From positions 1,187,702-1,251,701 of the forward strand of contig NZ_CP059081.1 of assembly GCF_015602705.1 (NCBI RefSeq): DNA of 64,000 nucleotides. Reading direction: 5' to 3'. The stretch comes from Acinetobacter lwoffii (GTDB taxonomy: Bacteria; Pseudomonadota; Gammaproteobacteria; Pseudomonadales; Moraxellaceae). The notes under the pieces are model-generated. The model was not told the origin of the DNA and made no database searches. It saw only the letters and a list, made by a program, of their open reading frames with translations. This document shows positions 26,987-35,748 of this stretch, one piece after another. A program made the position numbers and the translations under genes. The first letter of the stretch is position 1. Each line of letters opens with the position of its first letter.

Positions 26987-28504
26987 TTATTTTTCAATAA
27001 TCGCCGTTACACCTTGACCACCGGCTGCACAGATCGATACCAGTACGCGACCTGAACCTTTCTGGTTAATCAGTTTTGCTGCTGTCGCAATGATACGACC
27101 GCCAGTTGCTGCAAACGGGTGACCGGCAGCAAGTGAAGAGCCTTTTACGTTCAATTTTGCACGGTCAATTGAACCTAATGGTGCATCCAGACCTAAACGC
27201 TCTTTACAGAATTTCGGATCCTCCCAAGCTTTCAGCGTAGACAATACTTGAGATGCAAAAGCTTCATGAATTTCATAATAGTCGAAGTCTTGCAGTTTCA
27301 GACCTGCACGTTCCAGCATACGCGGCACGGCATAAGCAGGCGCCATCAACAGGCCTTCTTTTTTCTCGACAAAATCAACTGCGGCAGTTTCCTGGAAAGT
27401 CAGGTAAGCCAATACTTCATGACCATTTGCCTTCGCCCATTCTTCAGAAGCCAAGAGCACGCAAGAAGCACCATCTGTTAGCGGCGTAGAGTTACCCGCA
27501 GTCATGGTACGGGCATCGCCCTTACCAAAGGCCGGCTTTAATTTCGCCAGTTTTTCAACACTTGAGTCCGCACGCAGGTTATTGTCACGTTGAAGACCCA
27601 AGAATGGTGTGATCAGGTCATCAAAGAAACCTTCTTCATACGCTGCAGCCATTTTCTGGTGTGAAGATGCAGCAAGTTCATCCTGTGCTTCACGGGAAAT
27701 TCCCCATTCCAGTGTAGTAATCGCCTGATGATCACCCATAGACAGACCTGTACGCGGCTCACCATTTTTTGGTGCATCCATAAGGTCTTTCACATTGATT
27801 TTGGTCAGTGCTTTCAGACGGTCTTTTGCAGTTTTCGCAATGTTTAGCTCAAGTAATGCTTTACGTAAACCGTCACCAAAAGCAATCGGTGCATCAGAAG
27901 TCGTATCTACACCACCTGCAATGCCTACTTCGATTTGACCTAAAGCAATCTTGTTGGCAACAAGAAATGCCGCTTGCAAACCAGTACCACATGCCTGCTG
28001 GATGTCATAAGCAGGCGTTTCAGGTGCAAGGGCAGTATTTAGTACACATTCACGGGTCATATTGAAGTCACGGCTGTGTTTCAGTACTGCACCCGCAACC
28101 ACTTCACCTAAGCGTTGACCTTGCAGATTAAAGCGTTCAACCAGGCCGTTCAGGGTTGCTGTAAACATGTCAGTATTGGATGCCGTAAAGTAAGCACCAT
28201 TAGAACGTGCAAATGGAATGCGGTTACCACCGATAATCGCAACGCGGCGAACTGTATTTTGGCTCATGTTTGGTTCCTGTAGAACAGAAGTCTGTGTTGT
28301 AGAGGTTGAATCTTTTTCAGATGAAGTCGTATTTTTGGCACGGGCAAGTGTGCTCCGTGTACTCGTGGTTTTAGTCGGACTTTTTTCTGTCCCAGTGGCT
28401 GTGTCAGTATTTTTAGTGCTACGTTTGGTGCGCGTTGATGGTTTTGACACAGTTTCTGTCGCAGAGTTCTCGACTGCTGGATTTTCTTGAGTTGTTTTGC
28501 TCAT
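26987..28504 (-). CDS. Acetyl-CoA C-acetyltransferase (thiolase) with Thr/Ser/Lys-rich N-terminal extension
   Basis: A thiolase-II type enzyme that cleaves or forms 3-ketoacyl-CoA with CoA/acetyl-CoA. Catalytic Cys lies in DIQQACGTGLQAAF (about 168), with His in SLAAGHPFAATGG and the second Cys in SICAAGGQGVT near the C-terminus. The canonical enzyme begins at MSQNTVRRVAIIGGNRIPF, residue 80 of the open frame. Residues 1-79 are a low-complexity Thr/Ser/Lys-rich tail. The ATG for residue 80 (28267) has a better Shine-Dalgarno (AGGAACCAAAC) than the far ATG at 28504 (GGTAAAG). Either start, or both, may be used. Divergent from the FabG-type gene, probably in a shared fatty-acid pathway. Confidence 0.9.
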   Translation of the reverse strand: MSKTTQENPAVENSATETVSKPSTRTKRSTKNTDTATGTEKSPTKTTSTRSTLARAKNTTSSEKDSTSTTQTSVLQEPNMSQNTVRRVAIIGGNRIPFARSNGAYFTASNTDMFTATLNGLVERFNLQGQRLGEVVAGAVLKHSRDFNMTRECVLNTALAPETPAYDIQQACGTGLQAAFLVANKIALGQIEVGIAGGVDTTSDAPIAFGDGLRKALLELNIAKTAKDRLKALTKINVKDLMDAPKNGEPRTGLSMGDHQAITTLEWGISREAQDELAASSHQKMAAAYEEGFFDDLITPFLGLQRDNNLRADSSVEKLAKLKPAFGKGDARTMTAGNSTPLTDGASCVLLASEEWAKANGHEVLAYLTFQETAAVDFVEKKEGLLMAPAYAVPRMLERAGLKLQDFDYYEIHEAFASQVLSTLKAWEDPKFCKERLGLDAPLGSIDRAKLNVKGSSLAAGHPFAATGGRIIATAAKLINQKGSGRVLVSICAAGGQGVTAIIEK

Positions 28505-28744
28505 AAGGCTTTACCAGGCAAATAGATCGTCTTCTTGGCGCTTACATTAGCATAGAAGAGGATAGGCTGTATTGACTACAATGACATTACAGACTGCGCT
28601 CAGGTCAAGTCATCTGCCTATTATCTCAAGTATGATTGGGCGGAATCTGGCGGATCTATTGAAATATATGTGTCTGGCATCATATTGAAGTTTAAGGATA
28701 ACTTTAGATCAACCAAAAATTAATTTGTATGAGAGATAATAAAC

Positions 28745-30136
28745 ATGACTGATCAGTACCAAACTTTTGCAAAATCTCCTATTGGTAAATTTGTCATTAA
28801 AAATTTGGGTCTGCCATCCCCAACTTCTTTAGACCGTTTTGAGTCTGCTACGCCGGTGGTAAAAGGCGCAGTATTATTGGGCGCAGCACCAGCAAGTCCA
28901 TTGACGGGTGCTATTGCTCAGGTTCTGGCAAATATCCATGCCAACAGCTATGCAGGTAACAATGCTGAACTGCAACAGGCAGCTGCAGCATCTGGACTGA
29001 ATCTGGGTGCGTTTAACCCGGGCGATAAAGAATCAAAATTCAAGGTCATCATTTTTGATGCTTCAGGGATCGAAAATTCAGAACAGTTAAAAGCACTTTA
29101 TGATTTCTTTAACCCGATTGCACGTCAGATCCAGAGTTCTGGTCGTGTTGTAATTGTCGGTACAACACCTGAAACAGCAAAATCGGTGAGCCAGGCAATT
29201 GCTCAACGTGCACTGGAAGGTTTCGTGAAATCAGTGGCTAAAGAATTCAAGAAAGGTATTGCAGCAAACCTGATCTATGTCGATGCAGGTGCTGAAGCAA
29301 ATCTTGAATCTGCATTACGTTTTACGGTTTCTCCGCGTTCTGCCTATGTTTCTGGTCAGGTGATCCGTGTTTCACCAGCTGAAAAAGTAGACGTAGACTG
29401 GACCAAGCCATTAGCGGGTAAAACTGCGGTTGTGACAGGTGCAAGCCGAGGTATTGGTGAAGCGATTGCCCATGTATTGGCGCGCGATGGGGCACATGTC
29501 ATCTGTCTGGACGTTCCACAACAGCAGGCGGACCTTGATCGGGTCGCTGGTGAAATTGGTGGTTCTACCTTGGCTATTGATATTACAGCTGCAGATGCAG
29601 GTGAAAAGATCAAGGTAGCGGCAGCTGAGCATGGCGGTCTGGATATCATTGTGCAGAATGCCGGGATTACTCGTGATAAAACATTGGCCAATATGAAGCC
29701 TGAACTATGGGATCTGGTGATTAACATCAACCTGTCGGCAATTGAACGCGTGAATGATTACTTGATCTCCAACGATGGTCTAAATGCCAATGGTCGTATT
29801 ATCTGTGTATCCTCAATTTCAGGGATTGCAGGTAACCTGGGTCAAACCAACTATGCAGTATCTAAAGCTGGCGTCATTGGCGTGGTGAAATTCACAGCAC
29901 CGACATTAAAAAATGGTATAACCATTAATGCCGTTGCACCGGGCTTTATCGAAACACAGATGACGGCTGCGATTCCATTTGCGATCCGTGAAGCGGGCCG
30001 CCGTATGAACTCGATGAGCCAAGGTGGCCTACCTGTCGATGTTGCAGAAACGATTGCAATGTTCGCTTCTACTGCATCAACAGGTTTAAATGGCAACGTG
30101 GTACGTGTGTGTGGTCAAAGTCTGTTAGGGGCTTAA
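28745..30136 (+). CDS. 3-oxoacyl-ACP/CoA reductase, long FabG4-type SDR
   Basis: A 463-residue high-molecular-weight FabG. The C-terminal half (about 220-463) is a full short-chain dehydrogenase: cofactor motif TGASRGIGEA (about 232-241), NAG in QNAGITRD (about 301), and catalytic Ser-Tyr-Lys in SSISGIAG and NYAVSKAG. The N-terminal half is a degenerate Rossmann domain, as in mycobacterial FabG4. It reduces 3-ketoacyl thioesters. It is divergent from the thiolase gene and 157 bp ahead of a MaoC-type hydratase gene, which together make a ketoacyl-thioester cycle (thiolase, reductase, hydratase). Direction in the cell is not decidable. Confidence 0.92.
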   Translation: MTDQYQTFAKSPIGKFVIKNLGLPSPTSLDRFESATPVVKGAVLLGAAPASPLTGAIAQVLANIHANSYAGNNAELQQAAAASGLNLGAFNPGDKESKFKVIIFDASGIENSEQLKALYDFFNPIARQIQSSGRVVIVGTTPETAKSVSQAIAQRALEGFVKSVAKEFKKGIAANLIYVDAGAEANLESALRFTVSPRSAYVSGQVIRVSPAEKVDVDWTKPLAGKTAVVTGASRGIGEAIAHVLARDGAHVICLDVPQQQADLDRVAGEIGGSTLAIDITAADAGEKIKVAAAEHGGLDIIVQNAGITRDKTLANMKPELWDLVININLSAIERVNDYLISNDGLNANGRIICVSSISGIAGNLGQTNYAVSKAGVIGVVKFTAPTLKNGITINAVAPGFIETQMTAAIPFAIREAGRRMNSMSQGGLPVDVAETIAMFASTASTGLNGNVVRVCGQSLLGA

Positions 30137-30174
30137 AGCATTCAAGTCCTTTCTTGCAGTTTAATTAAAGCTCA

Positions 30175-30254
30175 TGGAGAGGATTTAGGAGAGGGAGATT
30201 AGGGGCCTTTTTTAGCCCTCTCTCTAACTCTCTCCCAAAGGGAGAGAGAACTCC
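30175..30254. repeat. REP-like palindromic repeat
   Basis: About 80 bp between the reductase and hydratase genes, made of GA/CT-rich inverted repeats: GAGAGGG / CCCTCTC around a T6 run, and CTCTCTCCC-aaa-GGGAGAGAG, bounded by GGAG and CTCC. The CCCTCTC...AAAGGGAGAG type resembles dispersed extragenic palindromes common in Acinetobacter and other gammaproteobacteria. Only one copy is present in the window, so dispersal cannot be shown here. Confidence 0.6.
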
Positions 30255-30293
30255 ACTCATATATAAATGAAAAGAATATTTTAAAGGTTCAGT

Positions 30294-31148
30294 ATGAATA
30301 CGCGCCATTTTAGTCAACTTCCAAAACCTTATTTAGCCTATCCAAAAGTGATTCAGGGCTTGATTTTTAAAAAGCCGAAAGCTGAAAAAGTTCTACCGCA
30401 AGTTGAATATGTGGTGGATTCATTCAAGGTCGATCAGAAACATCTGAAAGCCTATAACGAAGTTTGTGGTTTTAAAAATAATGGTTATATTCCAGCAATC
30501 TATCTGACGGTACTTTCACAAAGTCTGCAAATGCACATGATGACTTCAGAAGCATTTCCGTTTCCGATCTTGGGCTTGGTACATATCCGTAATCAGGTCA
30601 AGCAATACCGTAAAATCGGCGTCAATGAAACCTTAACCCTGTCATGCAAATTTGGTGAATTACAGCCACATGATAAAGGTGTGCAGTTTGATTTCATGAC
30701 TACAGTCAAAGTGGGAGGTGAGGTCGTAGTTGAAGCATTGACGACTTATCTGTCACGTCAAAAGACCAATGCTAAAGCTGCTGCCAAACCTGCAGAAAGC
30801 CAAGCGCCAGAATATATACTCAATAATGAATGGAACATCTCGGAAAATACTGGTCGTCGCTATGCTATGACTTCAGGTGATTTTAACCTGATCCATATTC
30901 ATGCAGTCACAGCGAAAGCCTTTGGCTTTAAACAGGCAATTGCACATGGCATGTGGAGCAAGGCCAAAGCACTGGCGAATCTGTCATTGCCAGATGCTTA
31001 TGAAGCTGATGTCTGGTTCAAGTTGCCAATGTATTTGCCATCTAAAGTTGAGTTCCTGACCGCGCAGGCAGCGAATGATACAGATTTCCTGATTCGAAAC
31101 AATAAGAATCAAAAACCACATGTCACCGGTCATATCAAAGCAATTTAA
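30294..31148 (+). CDS. MaoC-like (hot-dog) 3-hydroxyacyl thioester dehydratase/hydratase
   Basis: A 284-residue double hot-dog protein of the MaoC/HtdX-Z type. The second domain carries the hydratase-2 motif in SGDFNLIHIHAVTAKAFGF (about 200-218, Asp and His as the catalytic pair) followed by IAHGMWSKAKALA. It interconverts trans-2-enoyl and (R)-3-hydroxyacyl thioesters. It follows the FabG4-type reductase gene with a REP-like repeat between them, and pairs functionally with it. Terminator directly downstream. Confidence 0.9.
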   Translation: MNTRHFSQLPKPYLAYPKVIQGLIFKKPKAEKVLPQVEYVVDSFKVDQKHLKAYNEVCGFKNNGYIPAIYLTVLSQSLQMHMMTSEAFPFPILGLVHIRNQVKQYRKIGVNETLTLSCKFGELQPHDKGVQFDFMTTVKVGGEVVVEALTTYLSRQKTNAKAAAKPAESQAPEYILNNEWNISENTGRRYAMTSGDFNLIHIHAVTAKAFGFKQAIAHGMWSKAKALANLSLPDAYEADVWFKLPMYLPSKVEFLTAQAANDTDFLIRNNKNQKPHVTGHIKAI

Positions 31149-31157
31149 ATCTGAATC

Positions 31158-31185
31158 AAAAGCCTAAATCTGATTTAGGCTTTTT
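31158..31185 (+). terminator. Rho-independent terminator after the MaoC-like gene
   Basis: AAAAGCCTAAATC-t-GATTTAGGCTTTTT; 10 bp after the stop. Confidence 0.9.
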
Positions 31186-31207
31186 CATTTTAAGGGATCA
31201 ATATTCT

Positions 31208-32473
31208 ATGGATAGAATGATGCAGCCAATTAAAGATTATCTGTTTGCTGATCAGCATAATTATCAGGGCAATGTAGATGCGCGTTTTCGCGACCTTGCT
31301 CGTCAGTTTAGCCGCCTACAGGATGCACGTACTGAACAGGGTGGTGCAGCACTTGTCGTATATTTTCAGCGACAAAAAGTTGTCGATATTTATACCGGAA
31401 AGAAGTCTGCCACAGAAAGCTGGCAGCCCGATACCATGTCACTATGCTATTCCACTGGCAAAGGTGTATTAGCAACCCTAGCGCATATTCTGGTGAGTCA
31501 GGGATTTTTGGACTATGATAGATCAGTTGCAGAATACTGGCCTGAATTTGCGCAAAAGGGTAAAGAAAATATTACTCTGGCGCATATGCTGAGTCATCAA
31601 AGCGGATTGTTTGATATCCGTAATATCATTGATGATGCCACTGAAATGGCGGACTGGTCACAGATGCTGGACCGGATTGCGGCGGCTGAACCACGATTTC
31701 AGGTTGCTACAGATGCCGCTTATCAACCGCTGACTTTTGGCTGGCAGGTGGGTGGGGCATTAGAAAAAGCGACTGGTAAAAAACTGGGTGCACTGATGCA
31801 GGAATATCTGGTTCAACCATTACAATTAAATGGTGCTTATTTTAGCGTACCGACGAATGAGTTAGCTCGGGTGGCTTTACCCATTTCAAAGCCTAAAGTA
31901 GCCAAGTCTCAAGCACAGCCTGTGAAAAAAAATATGCAAAGAAAACCCAACCTGATGGAACGAGCCTTAGTATGGAGCGGTCAGAGTCCACAGGATTTTC
32001 AGGATGCAATGATTCCCAAAGGCATGAAGAAATTTAGTTTCTTTAGTGAAAAGGGTCTAAAAGCCATTATCCCATCTGCTAACGGTGTCTTTACCGCAGA
32101 GAGTCTGGCAAAAATCTATGCCATGCTGGCCAGTCATGGTGAATGGCAAGGTCAGCAACTGATTTCGCCTGAGGTGTTCCAGCGACTGAGTCAGGTGCAG
32201 TACAAAACACGCGATCGGATCATGCCTTTACCGATGCACTGGCGCTTGGGTTATCACCGTGTTCTCACTTTAGGAAAAGCCTCTAAAGGTTTTGGTCATA
32301 TGGGGTTTAATGGCTCTGGTGCCTGGTGCGATCCTGAGCGCGGTTTGAGTTTTGCCTATACGCATAATTTCCCGACAGGTTCATTAACTGGAGATTACCG
32401 TCTTTGGGGCCTGACGCAAGAAACCTTGCGCTGTGCGGATGCGGTACTGACCGGTCGCAAAGGCTGGCGCTAA
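31208..32473 (+). CDS. Serine hydrolase of the beta-lactamase/EstB family
   Basis: A 421-residue class-C beta-lactamase-fold esterase. The S-x-x-K nucleophile motif is STGK (82-85), the Tyr motif is in DAAYQPLTFGWQVGGALEKA (about 171-190), and the third box appears as HMGFNGSG near 367. No signal peptide, so it is probably cytosolic, in contrast to true AmpC. Family members hydrolyse short or medium acyl esters; real beta-lactam activity is unlikely. A Lys/Gln-rich insert lies around 225-255. It follows the MaoC gene's terminator by 22 bp and its position beside acyl-CoA genes hints at lipid ester metabolism, which is inference. Confidence 0.88.
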   Translation: MDRMMQPIKDYLFADQHNYQGNVDARFRDLARQFSRLQDARTEQGGAALVVYFQRQKVVDIYTGKKSATESWQPDTMSLCYSTGKGVLATLAHILVSQGFLDYDRSVAEYWPEFAQKGKENITLAHMLSHQSGLFDIRNIIDDATEMADWSQMLDRIAAAEPRFQVATDAAYQPLTFGWQVGGALEKATGKKLGALMQEYLVQPLQLNGAYFSVPTNELARVALPISKPKVAKSQAQPVKKNMQRKPNLMERALVWSGQSPQDFQDAMIPKGMKKFSFFSEKGLKAIIPSANGVFTAESLAKIYAMLASHGEWQGQQLISPEVFQRLSQVQYKTRDRIMPLPMHWRLGYHRVLTLGKASKGFGHMGFNGSGAWCDPERGLSFAYTHNFPTGSLTGDYRLWGLTQETLRCADAVLTGRKGWR

Positions 32474-32551
32474 ATATCCCTGATTTGGGAGTTTAGCCCG
32501 TTAGCTAAATATGTTATTTTGTCGCGCAGTCCATGGCTGTGGTGTGAAGTA

Positions 32552-32995
32552 ATGAAAAAAGTGCTGGTGATTCCTCTGGTCGCAAGCAGTGCGTTGTTCG
32601 GATGTCAGGAGCCGAATCAGCCGGCTGCAAAAACGGTGATGGAAGCCAAAGCTCAGATTCCTGCCTGGGTCGGGAGTTATCAGGGCACAACACCATGTAT
32701 GGGATGTTTTTCAAGTTGTGAAGACTGTCCAGGCATGGCAGTGGCCTTGACCTTGAATGAAGATCAGACCTTTACTTTACAGCGTGAAAGTTTAAGTGGT
32801 CATAATGAAATTGAAACAATGAGCGGGCAGATTCGGTTTCAGGATGAATCACAACAAAAGATTGAACTGCTGAATGTCGATACCCGAAATCTGCTCTATG
32901 TCGATCTGAAAAAGCATGTTCTGGAAATTCGTGAAGATCAAACAGGCAAACGCTACCAGATGCAAAGTGACTTTATCCTGTTTGAATCGGTCTAA
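32552..32995 (+). CDS. NlpE-like envelope lipoprotein with an expanded Cys motif
   Basis: A 147-residue lipoprotein from the ATG at 32552: MKKVLVIPLVASSALFGC is a signal peptide with lipobox, so the open frame further upstream (to 32519) is not used. The mature part matches the NlpE N-terminal domain: WVGSYQGTTPC, then Gly-Met-Ala-Val-Ala and LTLNEDQTFTLQ. E. coli NlpE senses surface contact and copper and signals to Cpx through its CxxC. Here the region has four cysteines, C-x2-C-x4-C-x2-C (PCMGCFSSCEDCPG), instead of one pair. Function in Acinetobacter is unknown. It lies 133 bp before dnaX. Confidence 0.82.
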   Translation: MKKVLVIPLVASSALFGCQEPNQPAAKTVMEAKAQIPAWVGSYQGTTPCMGCFSSCEDCPGMAVALTLNEDQTFTLQRESLSGHNEIETMSGQIRFQDESQQKIELLNVDTRNLLYVDLKKHVLEIREDQTGKRYQMQSDFILFESV

Positions 32996-33128
32996 TTTTA
33001 AAAAAGCATCTGTTTTATATCCCTTTTTCAATGATTTTGATCAAGGGATTTTTACTCTTTATAAACCGGCATTCATTTCACTATTTTATAAAAAAACAGT
33101 ATGCTTAGACCTTTAAAAAGGAGCATAC

Positions 33129-35261
33129 ATGTATCAAGTACTTGCGCGAAAATACCGTCCTCGTAATTTTAATGAATTGGTGGGGCAAAACCATGTATCA
33201 CGTGCTTTAACCAGCGCGCTCGAACGTGGCCGTTTGCATCATGCCTATTTGTTTACGGGAACGCGTGGTGTCGGAAAAACCACGATTGCACGTATTTTGG
33301 CGAAGTGCTTGAACTGCGAGACCGGTATTACCTCGACGCCTTGTGAGGTCTGTGCGACCTGTACCGCAGTCAATGAAGGTCGTTTTATTGATTTAATCGA
33401 AATCGATGCAGCATCACGCACCAAGGTCGAAGATACCCGCGAGCTGCTCGACAATGTTCCTTATGCACCGACTCAAGGCCGCTTTAAGGTCTACCTGATC
33501 GATGAAGTGCACATGCTGTCCACGCATTCTTTCAATGCGCTGTTAAAGACGCTGGAAGAACCGCCAGAACATGTCAAATTTCTGTTTGCAACCACTGATC
33601 CGCAAAAACTGCCAATTACCGTAATTTCTCGCTGTCTGCAATTTACTTTGCGTCCATTGGCAGTCGATGAAATTACTGATCATCTGGGCCATATTCTTAG
33701 CAAAGAAAGCATTCAGTCTGATCAGGATGCCATCTGGCAGATTGCTGAATCTGCGCAAGGTTCTCTGCGTGATGCCTTGTCTCTGACTGATCAGGCGATT
33801 GCCTATGGTCAGGGTGCGATTCAGCATCAGGACGTCAAAGACATGCTGGGGCTAATTGATCGCACCATTATTTATGACCTGATTCTGGCGATTCACCAGA
33901 ACCAGAAAGCACAGGTCAGTCAGTTATTGCTGCAGTTCCGTCAGCAAGCTCTGGATGTGTCACTGGTGCTCGACCAGTTGATTTCGACGTTGCATGAACT
34001 GGCCTTATTGCAATATTTACCAGATTTAAGCCTGAAATATAGTGCAGAGATCAATCAAAAGATCATGCAATTATCGGCTATAATTTCAGCACAAGACCTG
34101 CAACTCTATTATCAGATTGCCTGTAAGGGGCGTGCCGATTTACAGCTTGCAGTTACGCAGGAACAAGGTTTTGAGATGACGGTGCTACGTTTATTGGCTT
34201 TCTGTCCCTTACAGCCAAGCGAAATTCCGGTGATGCAGGAGACTGCACCGCAACAGGCAGCAACCAGTACAACACGTCTACAGCAGTCCGTTCAGACACA
34301 ACTTCAATCTGAATCAGTAGAAACACAATCATTGGAGGCAGAACCGGTATTTGATGATTTCTCTCTGGACGATGAGTCGGATGAGGAGATTGATGTCGCA
34401 TCAGCGTCTGAACCTTCTTCGGATGATTTTTTGGATGAGGAAGAGCCAACCAACATCAATGCACCTGAACCTGTCCAGCCTGTAGCAACTCAAACAGTGA
34501 TTGAAGAGATTCAGTCTGCGGATCAGATTGTTTTTGATCCAAATGATGACAAAGGCTTATTTGGTTTTGATGAAATCGAGAGTACGCCAGAAGCACCTGC
34601 TACCAGCAACAGTTCGGATGATTTGCTGCTTGAAGAGTTTATTCCTGCAGATGCTGTCATTCCTAGTGAGCCACCACAAAACAGTATGTCTGCTGATGAG
34701 GAATTTAGTCTTGCTGTACCGGAAATAGAGCTTTCACAGGAAACAACCGATCAGCCTGCTCTTAAAAATATAGCTCCGGTTCAGCCAGTCGCACAGACAG
34801 CTTTGCCGGAAGACATTTCCCAAGATGTAAATATGCAGAATCTGATGCCACAGGATATTTTGAAGATACCTGAGCAAACCTTAGAAGGCGAGTGGAGCGT
34901 AGAAAAATGGGAATACTGGTTCCGTAACAGCCAGCTTTCTCCGGCAGTACAGGAACTGGCACAGTATGGCATCATGACTGGCCAGATGAATGGCGAATCC
35001 GTTTTCCATATCCCTGAACAGTACCAGCAGTTGCTGACCCAGTTGCAACATCATCTGGAAGCTGCTTTGCAACAGCAATGGCCGCAAACCAATTTCCAGG
35101 TGAAATTTGAAAATGTGGACCAGTTAACGCCATATACCATGCAGCATCAGCGTAAGGCACGTGCCTTTAAACGTGCCGAAGAATTGTTACATGCTGAACC
35201 GGCAGTACGCAATCTGTTACAGCAGTTTGACGGTGAACTGCAAAATATTCAGCTGAAATAG
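33129..35261 (+). CDS. dnaX: DNA polymerase III subunit gamma/tau
   Basis: The clamp-loader ATPase DnaX, 710 residues. It opens the beta clamp and, as tau, couples polymerase to DnaB helicase. Seen: start MYQVLARKYRPRNFNELVGQ, Walker A GTRGVGKT (about 44-51), a zinc module with C64, C73, C76 and C79 (CLNCETG...PCEVCATC), Walker B LIDEVHML (about 123-130), and sensor 1 with the SRC box VISRCLQF (about 166-173). Residues about 370-590 are an acidic Gln/Glu/Pro-rich linker, and the C-terminal tau domain begins near EGEWSVEKWEYWF. I see no A6G slippery site, so a gamma form by frameshift is not evident. Shine-Dalgarno AAGGAG. Confidence 0.96.
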   Translation: MYQVLARKYRPRNFNELVGQNHVSRALTSALERGRLHHAYLFTGTRGVGKTTIARILAKCLNCETGITSTPCEVCATCTAVNEGRFIDLIEIDAASRTKVEDTRELLDNVPYAPTQGRFKVYLIDEVHMLSTHSFNALLKTLEEPPEHVKFLFATTDPQKLPITVISRCLQFTLRPLAVDEITDHLGHILSKESIQSDQDAIWQIAESAQGSLRDALSLTDQAIAYGQGAIQHQDVKDMLGLIDRTIIYDLILAIHQNQKAQVSQLLLQFRQQALDVSLVLDQLISTLHELALLQYLPDLSLKYSAEINQKIMQLSAIISAQDLQLYYQIACKGRADLQLAVTQEQGFEMTVLRLLAFCPLQPSEIPVMQETAPQQAATSTTRLQQSVQTQLQSESVETQSLEAEPVFDDFSLDDESDEEIDVASASEPSSDDFLDEEEPTNINAPEPVQPVATQTVIEEIQSADQIVFDPNDDKGLFGFDEIESTPEAPATSNSSDDLLLEEFIPADAVIPSEPPQNSMSADEEFSLAVPEIELSQETTDQPALKNIAPVQPVAQTALPEDISQDVNMQNLMPQDILKIPEQTLEGEWSVEKWEYWFRNSQLSPAVQELAQYGIMTGQMNGESVFHIPEQYQQLLTQLQHHLEAALQQQWPQTNFQVKFENVDQLTPYTMQHQRKARAFKRAEELLHAEPAVRNLLQQFDGELQNIQLK

Positions 35262-35269
35262 GCTGGATG

Positions 35270-35707
35270 TTAAGTCACAACAAATCGAGATAAAGCATCC
35301 CGCATTTCAACTGGAATCGGGGTGCTTTTTCGTGTCTCACGATCGACAAATACATGGACAAAATTGCCTTGCGCGGCGGCTGTATCTGAGTTGCGTTTAA
35401 AAATAGCCAGATCATAGCTGAGTGATGAGCTTCCCATGCTTTCAATGGCCACGCCCACTTCAATAATTTCCGGATAAGACAGTTCCTGATTAAACTGACA
35501 GTTGGAGCTGACTACCAAGCCAATCATCGGGGAGTATTTAGGATCAAAATCAGCTTCCTGAATCAGCAGGGCATTGGCTGCGGTATCAAAATAACTATAA
35601 TAAGTCACATTGTTGACATGGCCGTACAGATCATTGTCTGCCCAACGGGTTTGAATGGGCAGGAAAAAAGTATAGTGTTCACGCTGTTTGATGGTGGCTT
35701 TCATCAC
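35270..35707 (-). CDS. Acyl-CoA thioesterase, 4HBT (YbgC/FadM) type
   Basis: A 145-residue hot-dog thioesterase. The catalytic block of the 4-hydroxybenzoyl-CoA thioesterase family is intact in TRWADNDLYGHVNNVTYY (about 20-37, Asp as nucleophile/base and the HVNN turn). It hydrolyses acyl-CoA esters in the cytosol as a tetramer. The start is either of two adjacent ATGs. It is convergent with dnaX with only 8 bp between the stops, so transcripts may overlap. The iron alcohol dehydrogenase gene lies 41 bp upstream on the same strand, suggesting an operon. Confidence 0.9.
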   Translation of the reverse strand: MMKATIKQREHYTFFLPIQTRWADNDLYGHVNNVTYYSYFDTAANALLIQEADFDPKYSPMIGLVVSSNCQFNQELSYPEIIEVGVAIESMGSSSLSYDLAIFKRNSDTAAAQGNFVHVFVDRETRKSTPIPVEMRDALSRFVVT

Positions 35708-35748
35708 TATTCAGTCCTCAGCTAGATAAGGCTTAGGTGGAAATTGAT

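Noticed and set aside
28218..28490. 90-codon plus-strand ORF opposite the thiolase N-terminal tail
   Set aside because: It is the reverse of the low-complexity Thr/Ser tail; the Val-rich composition follows from that.
31208..32473. AmpC-type beta-lactamase resistance gene
   Set aside because: No signal peptide and EstB-like motif spacing; an esterase is far more likely.
34200..34500. Programmed -1 frameshift for a short DnaX (gamma)
   Set aside because: No A6G-type slippery heptamer with downstream hairpin is visible in the linker region.
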